Source of the DNA: Pseudomonas pharyngis
Lineage (GTDB): Bacteria; Pseudomonadota; Gammaproteobacteria; Pseudomonadales; Pseudomonadaceae
Assembly: GCF_021602345.1 (NCBI RefSeq)
Contig: NZ_BQID01000003.1
Coordinates: 1 to 64,000 of the forward strand
Direction: 5' to 3'
DNA length: 64,000 nucleotides
Part shown: positions 17,249 through 27,502 of the stretch, in pieces
Layout of the letters: the number at the start of each line of letters is the position of its first letter
Numbering within the stretch: the first letter of the stretch is position 1
Program-made: the position numbers and the translations under genes
The notes under the pieces: model-generated
Database searches by the model: none
What the model was told of the DNA's origin: nothing
What the model saw: only the letters and a program-made list of their open reading frames with translations

Positions 17249-17695
17249 ATGAAAACCGGCTCTCGGAAGGCGCAAAAAGGCGCGGTGGCGATTGAGTTCG
17301 CCTTGGTGTTCGTGATCTTTTTCGCGGTGTTTTATGGCCTCGTCAGCTACAGCTTGCCGTTCGTGCTGATGCAGACGTTCAACCAGGTCACCGCCGAAGC
17401 CATCCGCCGCGCCGTGGCGGTCGATCCCGCGGTTCCCAACTATGCAAGCGTGCTGGTCAGCACCGCCAATGCCGCGTTGACCCAGCAATTGTCGGTGCTG
17501 CCGTCGTCGCTGAACGTGGTGGTCGGCACGGACACGACAACGGTCTACGACCCGGCCCAGGGCACGCTCACCGTCAGCGTCAATTACCCGGTGAGCAAGC
17601 TCAATCGGGTCATCCCCTTTCTGGTGTTGCCGGGCGTCGGCGCTGTCCCCACCCTGCCCGCCAACCTGACCGCCATTTCGAGCCTGAAATTTTGA
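17249..17695 (+). CDS. TadE-like minor pseudopilin
   Basis: 148-aa TadE/TadF-type protein. After a short basic leader (MKTGSRKAQKG) comes the cleavage context KGAVAIEFALVFVIFF, with Glu at +5 as in pseudopilins, one membrane helix and a periplasmic domain. ATG 17249 is preferred to a GTG 24 bases upstream because it leaves a normal leader. Its stop overlaps the possible TTG start of pprA. Corresponds by position to PAO1 PA4294. It may initiate or cap the pilus together with TadG. Confidence 0.82.
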   Translation: MKTGSRKAQKGAVAIEFALVFVIFFAVFYGLVSYSLPFVLMQTFNQVTAEAIRRAVAVDPAVPNYASVLVSTANAALTQQLSVLPSSLNVVVGTDTTTVYDPAQGTLTVSVNYPVSKLNRVIPFLVLPGVGAVPTLPANLTAISSLKF

Positions 17696-20439
17696 CTCCG
17701 GGTGACAACCTGCTCGGCCGCCTGCTCAAGCGAAGTATGGTCGCCAGCGATTTGCCGGACGTACTCGGGACCCCGCTGACGGGCCTGCACATCCACCTCG
17801 ACAACGACGGCGGCGTGTTGCAAATGGCCGGCCCGCTGCGCCTGCTGCTGGCGCAACAGACGCCCCGCGACAAACCGGTGCCGTTGCACGACTACCTGCT
17901 GGCGCACTGCACGCTGGCGATCGAGGGCCGCCCGCAAGACTGGCAAGGCCAACTGCTGGACCTGGATTTTCCCGGTCTGGGCGACCAGACCTTGCACCTG
18001 CGCGGCTGGGTCCAGCCGCTGAGCGATGGCTGGCTGCTGCAACTGATCGACATTGCCGACCTGTTGTCCGAACGCCAGCAAGCGCATCAGCGCGAGGCGT
18101 GCCACATGCTCGCCGAGCAGATCAGCAAACAGGTGCGCAGCTGCAGCCTGGGACGGTTGCCGATGCTCGTCAGCGAACAATTGCAGGTGATCGCCCAGCG
18201 CTGGCAGATCCCGTGCCTGGCACTCGCCCTGCTCGATGAGCAGGAACAGGGCTGGCAGATCCATCAGCAGTTCCACGCTCATGACGCCCCGGCGCTGTGG
18301 CATGACGGCCAGCGTCTGGGCACGCCGCTCGACAGCCTCAATGGCAGCGGCCCACAGCGCCTGGGTGAGCATTACGGCCAGTACGAACACTCGCGGGTCC
18401 AGGGCCTGTTCGGTAATGCCGAAGGCTTCGCCGTGCCCTACAGCGATGATCGAGGCGTGATGGCGTGGCTGCTCTGCGGTTTTTACGCGGTGGACAAGAC
18501 CGCGCCGTATCTGGCCGATCGCGACTGGCTGATGCTGGCAGGCGCCCTGGCCGGGCCCCTTCTCGGTCGCCTGCGCGAGCAGCAGCATCAACTGCAACTG
18601 GAACGGCTTGAGTCGTTGCAGACAATGCTTGGCACAGGCTGGTGGGAAATCAGCCATAGCGAGCAGATTCAACTGGCCCCGACGCTGGCTGCCATCCTGC
18701 AACAGGACAGCTCGACGCTGACGCTCGAGGCCTGGCTGAGCCTGATCCATCCCGCCGATCGCGAAGAAGTCCGCAGCCGCCTGCAAGCCCTGCAGATGCA
18801 AGGGGAAATCCTCGACCTGTGCGTGCGCCTGCAGCCTCGCGATGCCAGCCAGACGCAAGCGTGGTATCGCCTTCAGGGTCAGGTCACCGGCACCGGCGAG
18901 CACCGGCGGCTGGTGGGTTTCATGCTCGACATCAGCGACATCAAGAACCAGCAGCAACTGGCCGCTGCAGCCCATGCGCGGCTGGACAACCTGATCGCCA
19001 GTTCGCCGGCGGTGATTTACGTCCAGCACTACGTCGAAGGCGCCTTGCTGCCGGCGTTTTTCAGCGCCAGCCTGCAACCGCTAATGGGCTGGAGCCTGGA
19101 GGACTGTGACGCCAGTGCGCTGGCAGAGCGGATTCATCCGGAAGACCGCGCCCTGTATTTCGAGCGAACCCGGCAACTGCTGCGCGAAGGTTCGGTGCGC
19201 GCCCGCTATCGCATGCGCGACAGTCGCGGCGATTACCACTGGCTGCTCGACGAAGCCCGGCTGTTGCGCAACGACCTCGGCCTGCCGGTGGAAGCTGTCG
19301 GCTTGTGGCTGGACGTCACCGAAGCAACGCTGGCCGCCGAGCAGGTCAGACAGAGTGAGGAACGCTACCGGATTCTGGTGGAGGACTCGCCGGCGATGAT
19401 CTGCCGCTATCGCCCGGATCTGATCCTGACGTTCGGCAACCGCCCGCTGGCGACCTATCTGGAATGCGCCCCCGAAGCCCTGGCCGGGGTCGATCTGGGC
19501 AGCTGGATGTCCGACGTTCAGCGCGCGGCCTTCGTTGAGCGCCTGGCGCAGTTGACCCCGCAATCTCCCGTCAGCAGCGCCGAAATCAACCTGCAATTAC
19601 CGGGGCGCGAACATGCGTGGTGGGTGTGGTCGGATCGCGGCGTGTTCGATGAGCACGGCAAACTGATCGAAGTACAGGCGGTGGGCCGTGACAACACTGA
19701 AGTGCGCCGCTCTCAACAGCAGCTCACGCAAAGCGCAAAAATGGCCACCCTCGGCGAGATGGCCACCGGCCTGGCCCACGAAATCAATCAGCCGCTGAAC
19801 GTCATGCGCATGGCCATCGTCAACGTACGGAAGCGCCTGAGCAACGGCGATGCGCAGATCGATTACCTGACCGACAAACTCAATCGCATCGACGCCCAGG
19901 TGCAGCGCGCCGCGAAAGTGGTGGACCACATGCGGGTGTTCGGTCGCCGCTCCGAGATCGAACAGCAATTGTTCAACCCGGCCAGTGCCATCGAAGGCAC
20001 GCTGTCGCTGCTGGCCGAAGGCATGCGCGGCAAAGGCGTGGATCTGCGCATCAGTGAAACCGCATTCGAGGTTCAGGTGCGCGGGTACGTCGATCAGCTT
20101 GAACAGGTGTTGATCAACCTGATGGTCAACGCCCGGGATGCGCTGCTGGGCAAACGCGAGTCCGACTCGACGTTCAAGCCGTGGATTTCGATCTACGCCG
20201 AGCGCGACGAGCAACACGTGCGACTGTGGGTCGAAGACAACGGCGGCGGTATCGACCCGCGTCTGCTGGAGCGGATTTTCGAACCGTTCTTCACCACCAA
20301 ACCGATAGGCGTCGGCACTGGTCTGGGGTTGTCGGTGAGTTACGGGATCATCGAGAACATGGGCGGCCACCTCAGTGTGCGCAACTCGGCGGACGGTGCA
20401 CGGTTCTGCATCGAACTGCCGATCGCCCCCGACGACTAG
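17692..20439 (+). CDS. pprA: PprA, PAS-domain sensor histidine kinase
   Basis: 915-aa kinase, partner of PprB by location and length (PAO1 PprA is similar in size). The N-terminal ~300 residues resemble a GAF-like region. Three PAS/PAC-like repeats follow ([13 protein letters not shown]..., [35 protein letters not shown]). The kinase core has the phospho-His in [15 protein letters not shown] box [14 protein letters not shown]1 [11 protein letters not shown] box FEPFFTTK and G2 [10 protein letters not shown]. No membrane helix is evident, so it is probably cytoplasmic. The start is uncertain: TTG 17692 overlaps the TadE-like stop; ATG 17737 is the alternative. It ends sharing a CTAG with the convergent tadG stop. 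Confidence 0.88.
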   Translation: MTPGDNLLGRLLKRSMVASDLPDVLGTPLTGLHIHLDNDGGVLQMAGPLRLLLAQQTPRDKPVPLHDYLLAHCTLAIEGRPQDWQGQLLDLDFPGLGDQTLHLRGWVQPLSDGWLLQLIDIADLLSERQQAHQREACHMLAEQISKQVRSCSLGRLPMLVSEQLQVIAQRWQIPCLALALLDEQEQGWQIHQQFHAHDAPALWHDGQRLGTPLDSLNGSGPQRLGEHYGQYEHSRVQGLFGNAEGFAVPYSDDRGVMAWLLCGFYAVDKTAPYLADRDWLMLAGALAGPLLGRLREQQHQLQLERLESLQTMLGTGWWEISHSEQIQLAPTLAAILQQDSSTLTLEAWLSLIHPADREEVRSRLQALQMQGEILDLCVRLQPRDASQTQAWYRLQGQVTGTGEHRRLVGFMLDISDIKNQQQLAAAAHARLDNLIASSPAVIYVQHYVEGALLPAFFSASLQPLMGWSLEDCDASALAERIHPEDRALYFERTRQLLREGSVRARYRMRDSRGDYHWLLDEARLLRNDLGLPVEAVGLWLDVTEATLAAEQVRQSEERYRILVEDSPAMICRYRPDLILTFGNRPLATYLECAPEALAGVDLGSWMSDVQRAAFVERLAQLTPQSPVSSAEINLQLPGREHAWWVWSDRGVFDEHGKLIEVQAVGRDNTEVRRSQQQLTQSAKMATLGEMATGLAHEINQPLNVMRMAIVNVRKRLSNGDAQIDYLTDKLNRIDAQVQRAAKVVDHMRVFGRRSEIEQQLFNPASAIEGTLSLLAEGMRGKGVDLRISETAFEVQVRGYVDQLEQVLINLMVNARDALLGKRESDSTFKPWISIYAERDEQHVRLWVEDNGGGIDPRLLERIFEPFFTTKPIGVGTGLGLSVSYGIIENMGGHLSVRNSADGARFCIELPIAPDD

Positions 20440-22433
20440 ATCACCAGATAGGCCTTGCCGGTCTGGCCACAGGTCATGTTGGCGCCTACGTCGACGTCCA
20501 TCAGATTGATGCCCAGCCCCTTGAGCAAATTGTTCAGCAGCGGATCCAGCAGCGGACTCACCAGATTGGTGATCACCGGTTGCAGGGTCGTCGTGACATC
20601 ACTGATCAGGCTGGCAACGCCTGTGACAATCGCGCCCAGCGGGTTGCTGCCCTGGGGTTTGTAGACGATCAGATTGATCCCGGCGAGGGTGCTTGCCAGA
20701 CTGTTGACGATGTTGGTTGAGGGCGCGGCAGCAATCACGCTTGGCGGCAGTTTCAGGTTGGGCGGTGTGGCGAACGGATTACCGCTGGAAAACACCAGGT
20801 TCTGGGTGTTCTGCGCCACGCTGGTGTTGACCATGATCGCAATACCGCCGGCGCCGTACGGCACGTGAGTGCTCGGGTCACAGCTGCCGATCCCCAAAAT
20901 CTTGTGGCAGGTCACCGTGCCCAGATCCACCAGCGGCAACGGTGTGACGGTGGGTTGGGCGGCAGAAGAGAAGGCGTTGGTCGGGTCGATCTTGCCCAGT
21001 TTGAGATCGGCAATCGAGGTGGTGGTTCGGGCCGTCAGGCTTTTGGTGCCGGCATTGCCGGTCGGACAACTGTAATCGGTGACATAACTGACGGCACCAC
21101 CGGCGTCCAGGCTGATGTCGATCTGCGGCGAGGGCAACAGCTTCGGGTCCAGTTGCTCACAACCGGCACCGAGCAGGCAGCCGGCCGAATTCAATGTGGC
21201 GACCAGATTAAGGCTCAACAGTGCATTGAGGGTCGGTGTCAGCGTGCCAACCAGTCCGAGTACCGCGTTGGCCAACCCGGTCACCCCGGACAGTACCGGC
21301 AGATTCACCGAAAGCAGCGTGCGTATCTGCGCGGTGCGCACATAGATCCGGTTCGGCCCGGTGGGATTGGCCCTGGCCAGCGCCGGATCGCCGATCGCGG
21401 AAAACTGCGGCGGCTCGATGACTTTGACCCGCACCGTGACATTCGCCAGCCCCAGCACGCTGATCGGCAGGGTCGCGGCCACCGCACTTTTGCTGTTGGC
21501 CAGTTGAATCACGCCCTGGACCAGTTGCAGCAACTGCAGATTGGCATCCAGCCCGGCGGCCGTGGTGCCGGTCTGCAATTGCAGGATGTCGCCGAGCTTG
21601 ACCGGCGCGGCATTGATCGCCGCCACTTGCAGCTGGCCCAGCGCGGTAATCACTTCAGCAGTGGCGCCGTTGAGCTGGACCGCCGTAATCGCGGCCTGGA
21701 TCAGTTGCGTCACTGTGGCCTGGGTATTGAGCAACTGGCTGTAATTGCCGGCGGCCACGTTGAGGTTGATCGCCAGTTGATTCAGGTAGCCAAGCAGGTT
21801 GATGTCAGTGTTGAGCAGGCTTTCCCAGCCCAGGGCCGTCAGGTTGACGTTACCGCCCAGCAGCCCGGAAAACAGTGGATTGAGGATGTTCGATTGCGCG
21901 GTGCTGATGCTGGCCAGGTTGCTACGGATGTTCAATTGAGCGACGGTCGGCTTGGGTTTGGCCGCCACCGCCGAAGCGTATAGCACGGTGTTGAGACTGA
22001 CGGGTGTGCCACTGAACAACGCCTGCACCCCGCCGGCAAAACTGGTGGTGACGGTACGGTTGGCCGCGACCTTGACCGCCTCTGATTGCGTGGCGTCCAC
22101 CGTAAAAGTGCGCAGGCCGGTGGCGGCTGTCGCCAACTTTCCGCAATCGATCACAAGAACGTTGGTGGCATTGGCGACAAACCCGTTGCGTGTCGCGCTT
22201 TGCCCCGCGTAAGTGGCGGCGGTGAGGCCCGGCAGGCAGTTGCCGCCTCGGCTGACGGCTTCGAGGGCGGCGGTGTCCACCAGGCGCTGCAGTTTGCGTT
22301 GCTCCATGTACAGGCGACCGGTGTCCACGACCAGCAACATCAACACCAGCGCCAGGCTGAGGGTGGCGGCCGCCATCAGGCCGATGGCTCCCCGCTGCCG
22401 GGCTGGCCCGCCGCACTGCGAATGACGCGACAT
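20436..22433 (-). CDS. tadG: TadG, Flp pilus assembly protein
   Basis: 665 aa. The N-terminus has the Tad-like signature QRGAIGLMAAATLSLALVLMLLVVDTGRLY, a membrane helix followed by EQRKLQRLVDTAALEAVSRGG. A long periplasmic region rich in Asn, Thr, Leu and Val follows, with Cys pairs near the end (CLLGAGCEQLD). TadG anchors the assembly to the inner membrane. ATG 22433 is preceded by AAAGGAG at good spacing. It converges with pprA, their stop codons overlapping by 4 bases. Confidence 0.88.
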   Translation of the reverse strand: MSRHSQCGGPARQRGAIGLMAAATLSLALVLMLLVVDTGRLYMEQRKLQRLVDTAALEAVSRGGNCLPGLTAATYAGQSATRNGFVANATNVLVIDCGKLATAATGLRTFTVDATQSEAVKVAANRTVTTSFAGGVQALFSGTPVSLNTVLYASAVAAKPKPTVAQLNIRSNLASISTAQSNILNPLFSGLLGGNVNLTALGWESLLNTDINLLGYLNQLAINLNVAAGNYSQLLNTQATVTQLIQAAITAVQLNGATAEVITALGQLQVAAINAAPVKLGDILQLQTGTTAAGLDANLQLLQLVQGVIQLANSKSAVAATLPISVLGLANVTVRVKVIEPPQFSAIGDPALARANPTGPNRIYVRTAQIRTLLSVNLPVLSGVTGLANAVLGLVGTLTPTLNALLSLNLVATLNSAGCLLGAGCEQLDPKLLPSPQIDISLDAGGAVSYVTDYSCPTGNAGTKSLTARTTTSIADLKLGKIDPTNAFSSAAQPTVTPLPLVDLGTVTCHKILGIGSCDPSTHVPYGAGGIAIMVNTSVAQNTQNLVFSSGNPFATPPNLKLPPSVIAAAPSTNIVNSLASTLAGINLIVYKPQGSNPLGAIVTGVASLISDVTTTLQPVITNLVSPLLDPLLNNLLKGLGINLMDVDVGANMTCGQTGKAYLVI

Positions 22434-22540
22434 GGCGCACTCCTTTGCCGGCGCACGGCCGGGCGCAACCTCCATGGATGGGTAAGAGTGTAGACACGCG
22501 CAGGCAACACTGCTGGCAACGCGCCATTTTCACCCGCCCA

Positions 22541-22568
22541 TAAAAAACGGGAGCCATTTGGCTCCCGT
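22541..22568 (-). terminator. Terminator after the DUF4136 gene
   Basis: ACGGGAGCC / GGCTCCCGT 9-bp stem with a 4-base loop. On the minus strand it is followed by six T (the a-run 22542-22547), so it ends the leftward transcript of the lipoprotein gene at 22585. A T-run also lies on the plus side. Confidence 0.9.
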
Positions 22569-22584
22569 ACTTTTTTCAACAGAC

Positions 22585-23142
22585 TCAACGCGGCGGATAG
22601 TTGGACAGGATACGCGCCACGGTTTCGCGGATGGCATTGCTGCGATCCGCCGGGTTCGGCGTGCGGCTGAGTATTTGCTCATCGCTGCCGCGCCACACCA
22701 GTTTGCCGTCCTTGCCGTCGAGCAGATCGACCTGAATGGTCGCCACCTTGTAGGTGATGTTGCGGGTTTCGTTGTACATCGGCGCGCCCCAGTAACCGTT
22801 CCACGGGCCACCCCAACCGCCGCCGTAGTTGGTGGTCACCTGTTGCTGACGGTCCTCGACGATCAGGTAGGTCTGCACAAACAGATCGCCTCGGGCGCCC
22901 GAGGCGGCCGGGCGCAAGCCACGCTGATCCAGTTGATCGGCAACGGCCTGACGGATGCGCTGCTCGGTCAGGTCGCTCTTGATCCGTGGATCATCGGGGC
23001 GGTATTGCAGGGCGGGGTCTTTCCAGCTCCAGCTGCGATACGCGGCGAAGTCGCGGCTGGCGTCAAAATCATGATTGACCTGGTTCGAGGCGCAGGCACT
23101 GAGCAGCGCGATAACGACCAGTAAAGCAAGACGGCGGAACAT
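22585..23142 (-). CDS. DUF4136 lipoprotein (copy 1)
   Basis: 185-aa lipoprotein: MFRRLALLVVIALLSAC (lipobox LSAC), then the DUF4136 domain with [38 protein letters not shown] and a Gly/Trp/Tyr insert (GGGWGGPWNGYWG) before VATIQVDLLDGKDGKLVWRG and AIRETVARILSNYPP. The function of this family is unknown. The neighbouring 23196 gene is a paralog, in the same order of motifs. Confidence 0.85.
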   Translation of the reverse strand: MFRRLALLVVIALLSACASNQVNHDFDASRDFAAYRSWSWKDPALQYRPDDPRIKSDLTEQRIRQAVADQLDQRGLRPAASGARGDLFVQTYLIVEDRQQQVTTNYGGGWGGPWNGYWGAPMYNETRNITYKVATIQVDLLDGKDGKLVWRGSDEQILSRTPNPADRSNAIRETVARILSNYPPR

Positions 23143-23195
23143 GGTTTTTCTCCGGTGGAAGACATGAACCTGAGGGCGCTTTCATTTGCAGAAGG

Positions 23196-23810
23196 CTAAC
23201 CGGGAGGATACGCCGACATGGCCTTTTCGACAGCCTCTCGAATCGCATCGGTGCGATCACTTTGCGTGCCCTGGGTACCGGTTTCGGCGCTGGCGCTCCA
23301 GACCGGTTGACCACTGCCGGCGTCGAACAGATCGACCCGCACCACCACGACCTGCTCCTGATAGGTACGCACGATCGGCACCGAGTTGTACATCCCGTAA
23401 CCCCGGCCGTAACGGTCATAACCGCCGTATCCGCCGCCGTAGTAACCGTAATCGTCCTGCACCTGACGCAGGCGGGTTTCCAGGCTCAGGTTGGCGCTGA
23501 CCAGCAGGTCGGCCGGGCGATTGTCATGCAGCGGGCGCAGGCCGCGCTGGTCCAGCGCACTGCTGACGGCTTCGGCCACTTGCGCCGAATCCGCCCAGGC
23601 CGTGCCCGGTGGGAGTTGACCGTTGAGCCATGCCCAGCTGCGATAGCGCCCGTAGTCACGAGGGGGCGCGGGATAAGCGCTGCGGTCGAAGGTGGTCGCC
23701 GCTTGCGGTGGGGCCGGCGGCAACGGTCGTGACTGCGCCACGTAAGGGTTGCTGCCCTGGCAGGCGGCCAACCCCAGACAGATCAGCAGTAACCCTGAAT
23801 GACCTTTCAT
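23196..23810 (-). CDS. DUF4136 lipoprotein (copy 2)
   Basis: 204-aa paralog of the adjacent lipoprotein: [17 protein letters not shown], a proline-rich linker, then [40 protein letters not shown], a Tyr/Gly-rich insert ([15 protein letters not shown]), [18 protein letters not shown] and [16 protein letters not shown]. Collinear motifs with copy 1 point to tandem duplication followed by divergence. The gap to cmoM is 12 bases. Confidence 0.85.
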   Translation of the reverse strand: MKGHSGLLLICLGLAACQGSNPYVAQSRPLPPAPPQAATTFDRSAYPAPPRDYGRYRSWAWLNGQLPPGTAWADSAQVAEAVSSALDQRGLRPLHDNRPADLLVSANLSLETRLRQVQDDYGYYGGGYGGYDRYGRGYGMYNSVPIVRTYQEQVVVVRVDLFDAGSGQPVWSASAETGTQGTQSDRTDAIREAVEKAMSAYPPG

Positions 23811-23822
23811 ATCTCGCTCCGA

Positions 23823-24572
23823 TCAGATCGGCCGGCAGATCCAGTGCAAGTAGCGCCCAAGCCCGGCGAAGCTTGGGTGACGACGGTGGGCGAGTTCCAT
23901 CTCGAGCAAATCAATCAACTCGGCGCGGGCCTGGAATTCCACCGGCATGTAATCGTGGAAAACCCGCACCCCGCTCTGGGTTTCGACCTGCCACAACCCC
24001 GCGAGTTGCGTCGCCAGTTCCCGTGGATCGAGCGGCTGCTGCGGGGTCAGGCTCTGCTTTTCGCCGGCCAGGTCGTTCTTGCGCATTTTCTTGAAATGGC
24101 CTTTGAGCAGGTTCCGGTAAATCAGCGCATCGCGGTTGTAGAACGCCAGCGACAGCCAGCCGCCGGGCTTGGTCAACTGATGCAGCACCGGCAGGATCGC
24201 GTGAGGTTCGGCCAGCCATTCCAGCACCGCATGGCACAGCACCAGATCGTAAGGCTCGGTGAGCTGGCCGAGCAGTTCCTGCCAGGGCGCCTGAATGAAA
24301 GTCGCGCTTTGCCCGGCTTCGGCAAAGCGCTGGCGGGCGCCTTCGAGCATCGGTTCGGCCGGCTCGGTGAAGGTCACCTCGTGCCCGCGTTCAGCCAGCC
24401 ACAACGACATGTGGCCCAGCCCGCCACCGATGTCCAGCACCCGCAACGGGCGGTCCGGCAAGGCTTCGGCGAGATCGGCCTGCAACACCGCTAGGCGAAT
24501 CGCGCCTTTGGCGCCGCCGTAGATTTTTTCGGCGAAACGGGTCGCCAGTTGATCGAAATGACGGTCGCTCAT
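23823..24572 (-). CDS. cmoM: CmoM, tRNA 5-carboxymethoxyuridine methyltransferase
   Basis: 249-aa class I SAM methyltransferase (formerly SmtA) that methylates cmo5U34 to mcmo5U in tRNA. Motif I is RVLDIGGGLGHMSLW, then the acidic VTFTEPAE, and the family-specific stretch LAFYNRDALIYRNLLKGHF and DYMPVEFQAR near the C-terminus. Its ATG overlaps the stop of the MazG-like gene by 1 base (24572), so the two are coupled. Confidence 0.9.
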   Translation of the reverse strand: MSDRHFDQLATRFAEKIYGGAKGAIRLAVLQADLAEALPDRPLRVLDIGGGLGHMSLWLAERGHEVTFTEPAEPMLEGARQRFAEAGQSATFIQAPWQELLGQLTEPYDLVLCHAVLEWLAEPHAILPVLHQLTKPGGWLSLAFYNRDALIYRNLLKGHFKKMRKNDLAGEKQSLTPQQPLDPRELATQLAGLWQVETQSGVRVFHDYMPVEFQARAELIDLLEMELAHRRHPSFAGLGRYLHWICRPI

Positions 24573-24874
24573 CAGCTGAACCGCCGTTCGCTGTCGGCGA
24601 GTTTGCTGCGCACCACTTCATTCATGTCCAGCCCCAGTTCGCTGCACAGCAGCAACAGATAGAGCACGATGTCGCCGACTTCCTGCCCGGCATGGGCGAG
24701 TTTGTCCGCCGGCAATTGGCGGGACTGGTCTTCGGTCAGCCACTGGAAGATTTCCACCAGTTCGGACATTTCCACGCTGGCGGCCATGGCCAGGTTTTTC
24801 GGGCTGTGAAATTGCCGCCAGTCATTACGGTCGCGAATGGCGTGCAGGCGTTCGGTCAGTTCAACAAGGTTCAT
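24572..24874 (-). CDS. MazG-like nucleotide pyrophosphohydrolase (RS21-C6 type)
   Basis: 100-aa all-alpha NTP pyrophosphohydrolase. The metal-binding signature is present: EMSELVEIFQW (ExxE) and QEVGDIVLYLLLL (ExxD). The N-terminus has DWRQFHSPKNLAMA. Members of this group hydrolyse modified or canonical dNTPs, in housecleaning. Start ATG 24874 and full family length. Confidence 0.9.
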   Translation of the reverse strand: MNLVELTERLHAIRDRNDWRQFHSPKNLAMAASVEMSELVEIFQWLTEDQSRQLPADKLAHAGQEVGDIVLYLLLLCSELGLDMNEVVRSKLADSERRFS

Positions 24875-25017
24875 CGGGCTCTCCTGAAGGCGTATAGCTT
24901 CGGGGGGATGCCGAGCGAAGGCAAGCGCCAGTCGACCGTTAAAACCCTCTATGCTTGCAGGGAACTCGACCGCACCCGCTGCGGCCCAAGGCTCAGCTCT
25001 TTCATCAGGAAACAGAC

Positions 25018-25311
25018 ATGCAGGTAGAAAGCTTTTTCGAATGGCTGGGCCAGGCGCTCGGCTCGATCATCCGCTTCATCGTCGACGGCCTCAGCGGCCT
25101 GTTCAATCTGCTGGGCAACGCTGGCGGCAACTTTGTCGACGGGCTGTCGAAGGCGCTGGGCATGGACACGTCGATCATCAGCATCATTGCGCTGATCGTC
25201 GGCCTGATGCTGCTGTGGTCGGCGATCCGCGCGTTCATGAATGCCTCGATCATCGCCGGGATCATCTGGTTGCTGCTGGGATTGTGGCTGCTGAGCTGGA
25301 TCATTCACTGA
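25018..25311 (+). CDS. Small membrane protein of unknown function
   Basis: 97 aa, not recognised. An amphipathic N-terminal part (MQVESFFEWLGQALG) is followed by IIALIVGLMLLWSAI and IIAGIIWLLLGLWLLSWII, two strong membrane helices. ATG 25018 is preferred to an upstream codon at 24955 because the longer form adds an implausible basic leader. The MATE gene follows after 37 bases in the same direction. Confidence 0.7.
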   Translation: MQVESFFEWLGQALGSIIRFIVDGLSGLFNLLGNAGGNFVDGLSKALGMDTSIISIIALIVGLMLLWSAIRAFMNASIIAGIIWLLLGLWLLSWIIH

Positions 25312-25348
25312 CGCCTCCCGCTACAATGCCGCTCCCCAAGGAGCCCGC

Positions 25349-26698
25349 ATGTCCAACCTGATCGCCGACTGGCGCGACCGCCCGACCCATCACCGGGTCT
25401 GGGCCCTCGCCGCCCCCATGATCCTCTCGAACATTTCCGTGCCGCTGGTGGCGCTGGTCGACAGCACCGTCATCGGCCATCTGCCACATGCCCATCAACT
25501 GGGCGCGGTGGCGGTTGGCGCCAGCCTGTATACCTTTCTGGCCTGGGCCATGGGTTTTCTGCGCATGGGCACCACTGGCTTCGCCGCCCAGGCCGCCGGG
25601 CGCAGCGACGGCGCGGCCTTGCGGCAGATTCTGCTTCAGGGCCTGCTGCTGGCGATGGGGCTGGCGCTGCTGCTCGGGGCGCTGGGTGTACCACTGAGCG
25701 GGGTCGCACTGCACTTCATGCAACCGTCGGCGGAGCTGGATCAACTGACCCGTGACTTCTTTCACACCCGCCTATTCGGGCTGCCGGCGGCGCTGGCCAG
25801 TTATGCGCTGGTCGGCTGGTTCCTCGGCACCCAGAATGCCCGGGCGCCGCTGGCGATTCTGCTGAGCACCAACCTGATCAACATCGTGCTCAACCTGTGG
25901 TTCGTCATTGGGCTGGATTGGGGCGTGGTCGGTTCGGCCCGCGCTTCGGTGATCGCCGAATGGAGCGGCGCCCTGCTCGGCCTGTGGATGACTCGTAGAG
26001 CCTTGCGCGCCTATCCCGGACACATTGCCTGGGCAGCTCTGAAAATCTGGCAGAGCTGGCGTCCGCTGCTGGCGGTCAACCGCGACATTTTCATCCGCAG
26101 CCTGGCCCTGCAATCGGTGTTTTTCCTGATCACCGTGCAGGGCGCGCGACTGGGCGATGCCACGGTCGCGGCCAACGCGCTGCTGCTCAACGGCCTGCTG
26201 CTGACCGCCCACGCACTGGACGGACTGGCCCACGCCGTCGAAGCCCTGTGCGGCCACGCCATCGGCGCCCGTGATCGCCTGGCCCTGCGTCGTTCGCTGG
26301 TGGTTGCCGGCGGTTGGTCGTTGCTGGCGAGCCTGGGCTTCGCCGCGCTGTTTCTGCTGGCCGGCCACCTGTTCATCGAAATGCAGACCGACATCCAGAG
26401 CGTGCGGGAGACCGCGTTCATTTACCTGCCCTACCTGGCTGTCCTGCCGTTGATCGCGGTCTGGAGCTACTTGCTCGACGGCCTGTTCATCGGCGCCACC
26501 CGTGCCCGGGAAATGCGCAACGGCATGCTGGCCACCGTGATCCTGCTGCTGCCTGTCGCTTGGGCGCTGCAAGGTCTGGGCAATCACGGCCTGTGGATTT
26601 CGTTCCTGTTGTTCATGGTGCTGCGCAGCCTGACCCTCGGGGGACTGGCGTGGTGGCTGCGACGCACCGATGGCTGGTTCAACGGTGCCGCTCACTGA
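25349..26698 (+). CDS. MATE family transporter (DinF type)
   Basis: 449-aa polytopic protein with about 12 hydrophobic segments in two related halves. The N-terminus reads LAAPMILSNISVPLVALVDSTVIGHL, the first-helix pattern of DinF-like MATE exporters, and PLAILLSTNLINIVLNLWFV is typical of the family. Such proteins extrude cationic drugs or metabolites by Na+ or H+ antiport; the natural substrate is unknown. It ends 9 bases before the convergent DUF4123 gene. Confidence 0.9.
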   Translation: MSNLIADWRDRPTHHRVWALAAPMILSNISVPLVALVDSTVIGHLPHAHQLGAVAVGASLYTFLAWAMGFLRMGTTGFAAQAAGRSDGAALRQILLQGLLLAMGLALLLGALGVPLSGVALHFMQPSAELDQLTRDFFHTRLFGLPAALASYALVGWFLGTQNARAPLAILLSTNLINIVLNLWFVIGLDWGVVGSARASVIAEWSGALLGLWMTRRALRAYPGHIAWAALKIWQSWRPLLAVNRDIFIRSLALQSVFFLITVQGARLGDATVAANALLLNGLLLTAHALDGLAHAVEALCGHAIGARDRLALRRSLVVAGGWSLLASLGFAALFLLAGHLFIEMQTDIQSVRETAFIYLPYLAVLPLIAVWSYLLDGLFIGATRAREMRNGMLATVILLLPVAWALQGLGNHGLWISFLLFMVLRSLTLGGLAWWLRRTDGWFNGAAH

Positions 26699-26707
26699 AG
26701 CTGTGCT

Positions 26708-27502
26708 TCACGATGGATCGCTCAGCCAGCGTCGACGCAACAGTTCGAGTCGTTCCCGCGGAGTCAGACCATGCGGCAGCGGCATCAGCTCGGCACGCGG
26801 ATTCAGCAAACGCAGCCACAACCAGTCGTCCAGCAACGTCCGCTCGCTGAAGCCCAGTGCCAGACCTTGTTCCTGAAAGGCAGATATCAGCCGAAAGTTG
26901 TTTCCCGTCGCCTGACTCCAGCGCCAGACATGCTGATCCAGCAGGCAACGGTGCAAGCGTTCACGCTGTTGACGGGTCAGGCTTTGCTCGATGCGCAGCG
27001 GCTCCACGGCCAGCCCCGGATTGCGTAGTTGCTGCCAGCCCTGACTGCCAGCAGCCAGATCGGCCCAAGTCCCGCCGAACCAGCGCAGCCATCCGATCGG
27101 CCCGAGCCAGCAGCTCAGTTGCCGGGCATCGCAGGCATCGAAAAAGTAACTGGCGGTCTGCCGATTGTAGAAATTGAGCAGTGCCCGGTGATTCAGGCCG
27201 ATGGACACGGTCAGCATCCGCTGCAAGTGTTCGCGCAGTGACTGCGCCGAGACCTCGCTGCCCAGCAGCAGCCCTTGCCAGGTCATGGGATCGGTATGAC
27301 AGAGCGCCGATAGCGCCGGGCAGTCACGCAGGTCGATCAGCCATGGGCCTTGCTCACTGACCGGCTGAAACTCGGTACCGTCAAACAGCTGCAGGCAGTG
27401 CACACCGGAGAATCCCTGACGTAACGTCTTCACTGCCTGAGGCGCCTGTGCGATATCCAGCAACAACCATTGAGCGCGTTGTCCGGGGGCTGCGCCGCTC
27501 AT
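26708..27502 (-). CDS. DUF4123 T6SS effector adaptor (Tap/TEC type)
   Basis: 264 aa. DUF4123 proteins are chaperones that load an effector onto VgrG. Supporting segments: LQLFDGTEFQPVSEQGPWLIDLRD, WQGLLLGSEVSAQSLREHLQRML, and the C-terminal lobe with FLRYYD-equivalent LLNFYNRQTASYFFD and GPIGWLRWFGG. ATG 27502 overlaps the vgrG stop by 4 bases. The expected third gene, an effector, is missing: the next gene downstream converges and is a MATE transporter. Confidence 0.82.
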   Translation of the reverse strand: MSGAAPGQRAQWLLLDIAQAPQAVKTLRQGFSGVHCLQLFDGTEFQPVSEQGPWLIDLRDCPALSALCHTDPMTWQGLLLGSEVSAQSLREHLQRMLTVSIGLNHRALLNFYNRQTASYFFDACDARQLSCWLGPIGWLRWFGGTWADLAAGSQGWQQLRNPGLAVEPLRIEQSLTRQQRERLHRCLLDQHVWRWSQATGNNFRLISAFQEQGLALGFSERTLLDDWLWLRLLNPRAELMPLPHGLTPRERLELLRRRWLSDPS

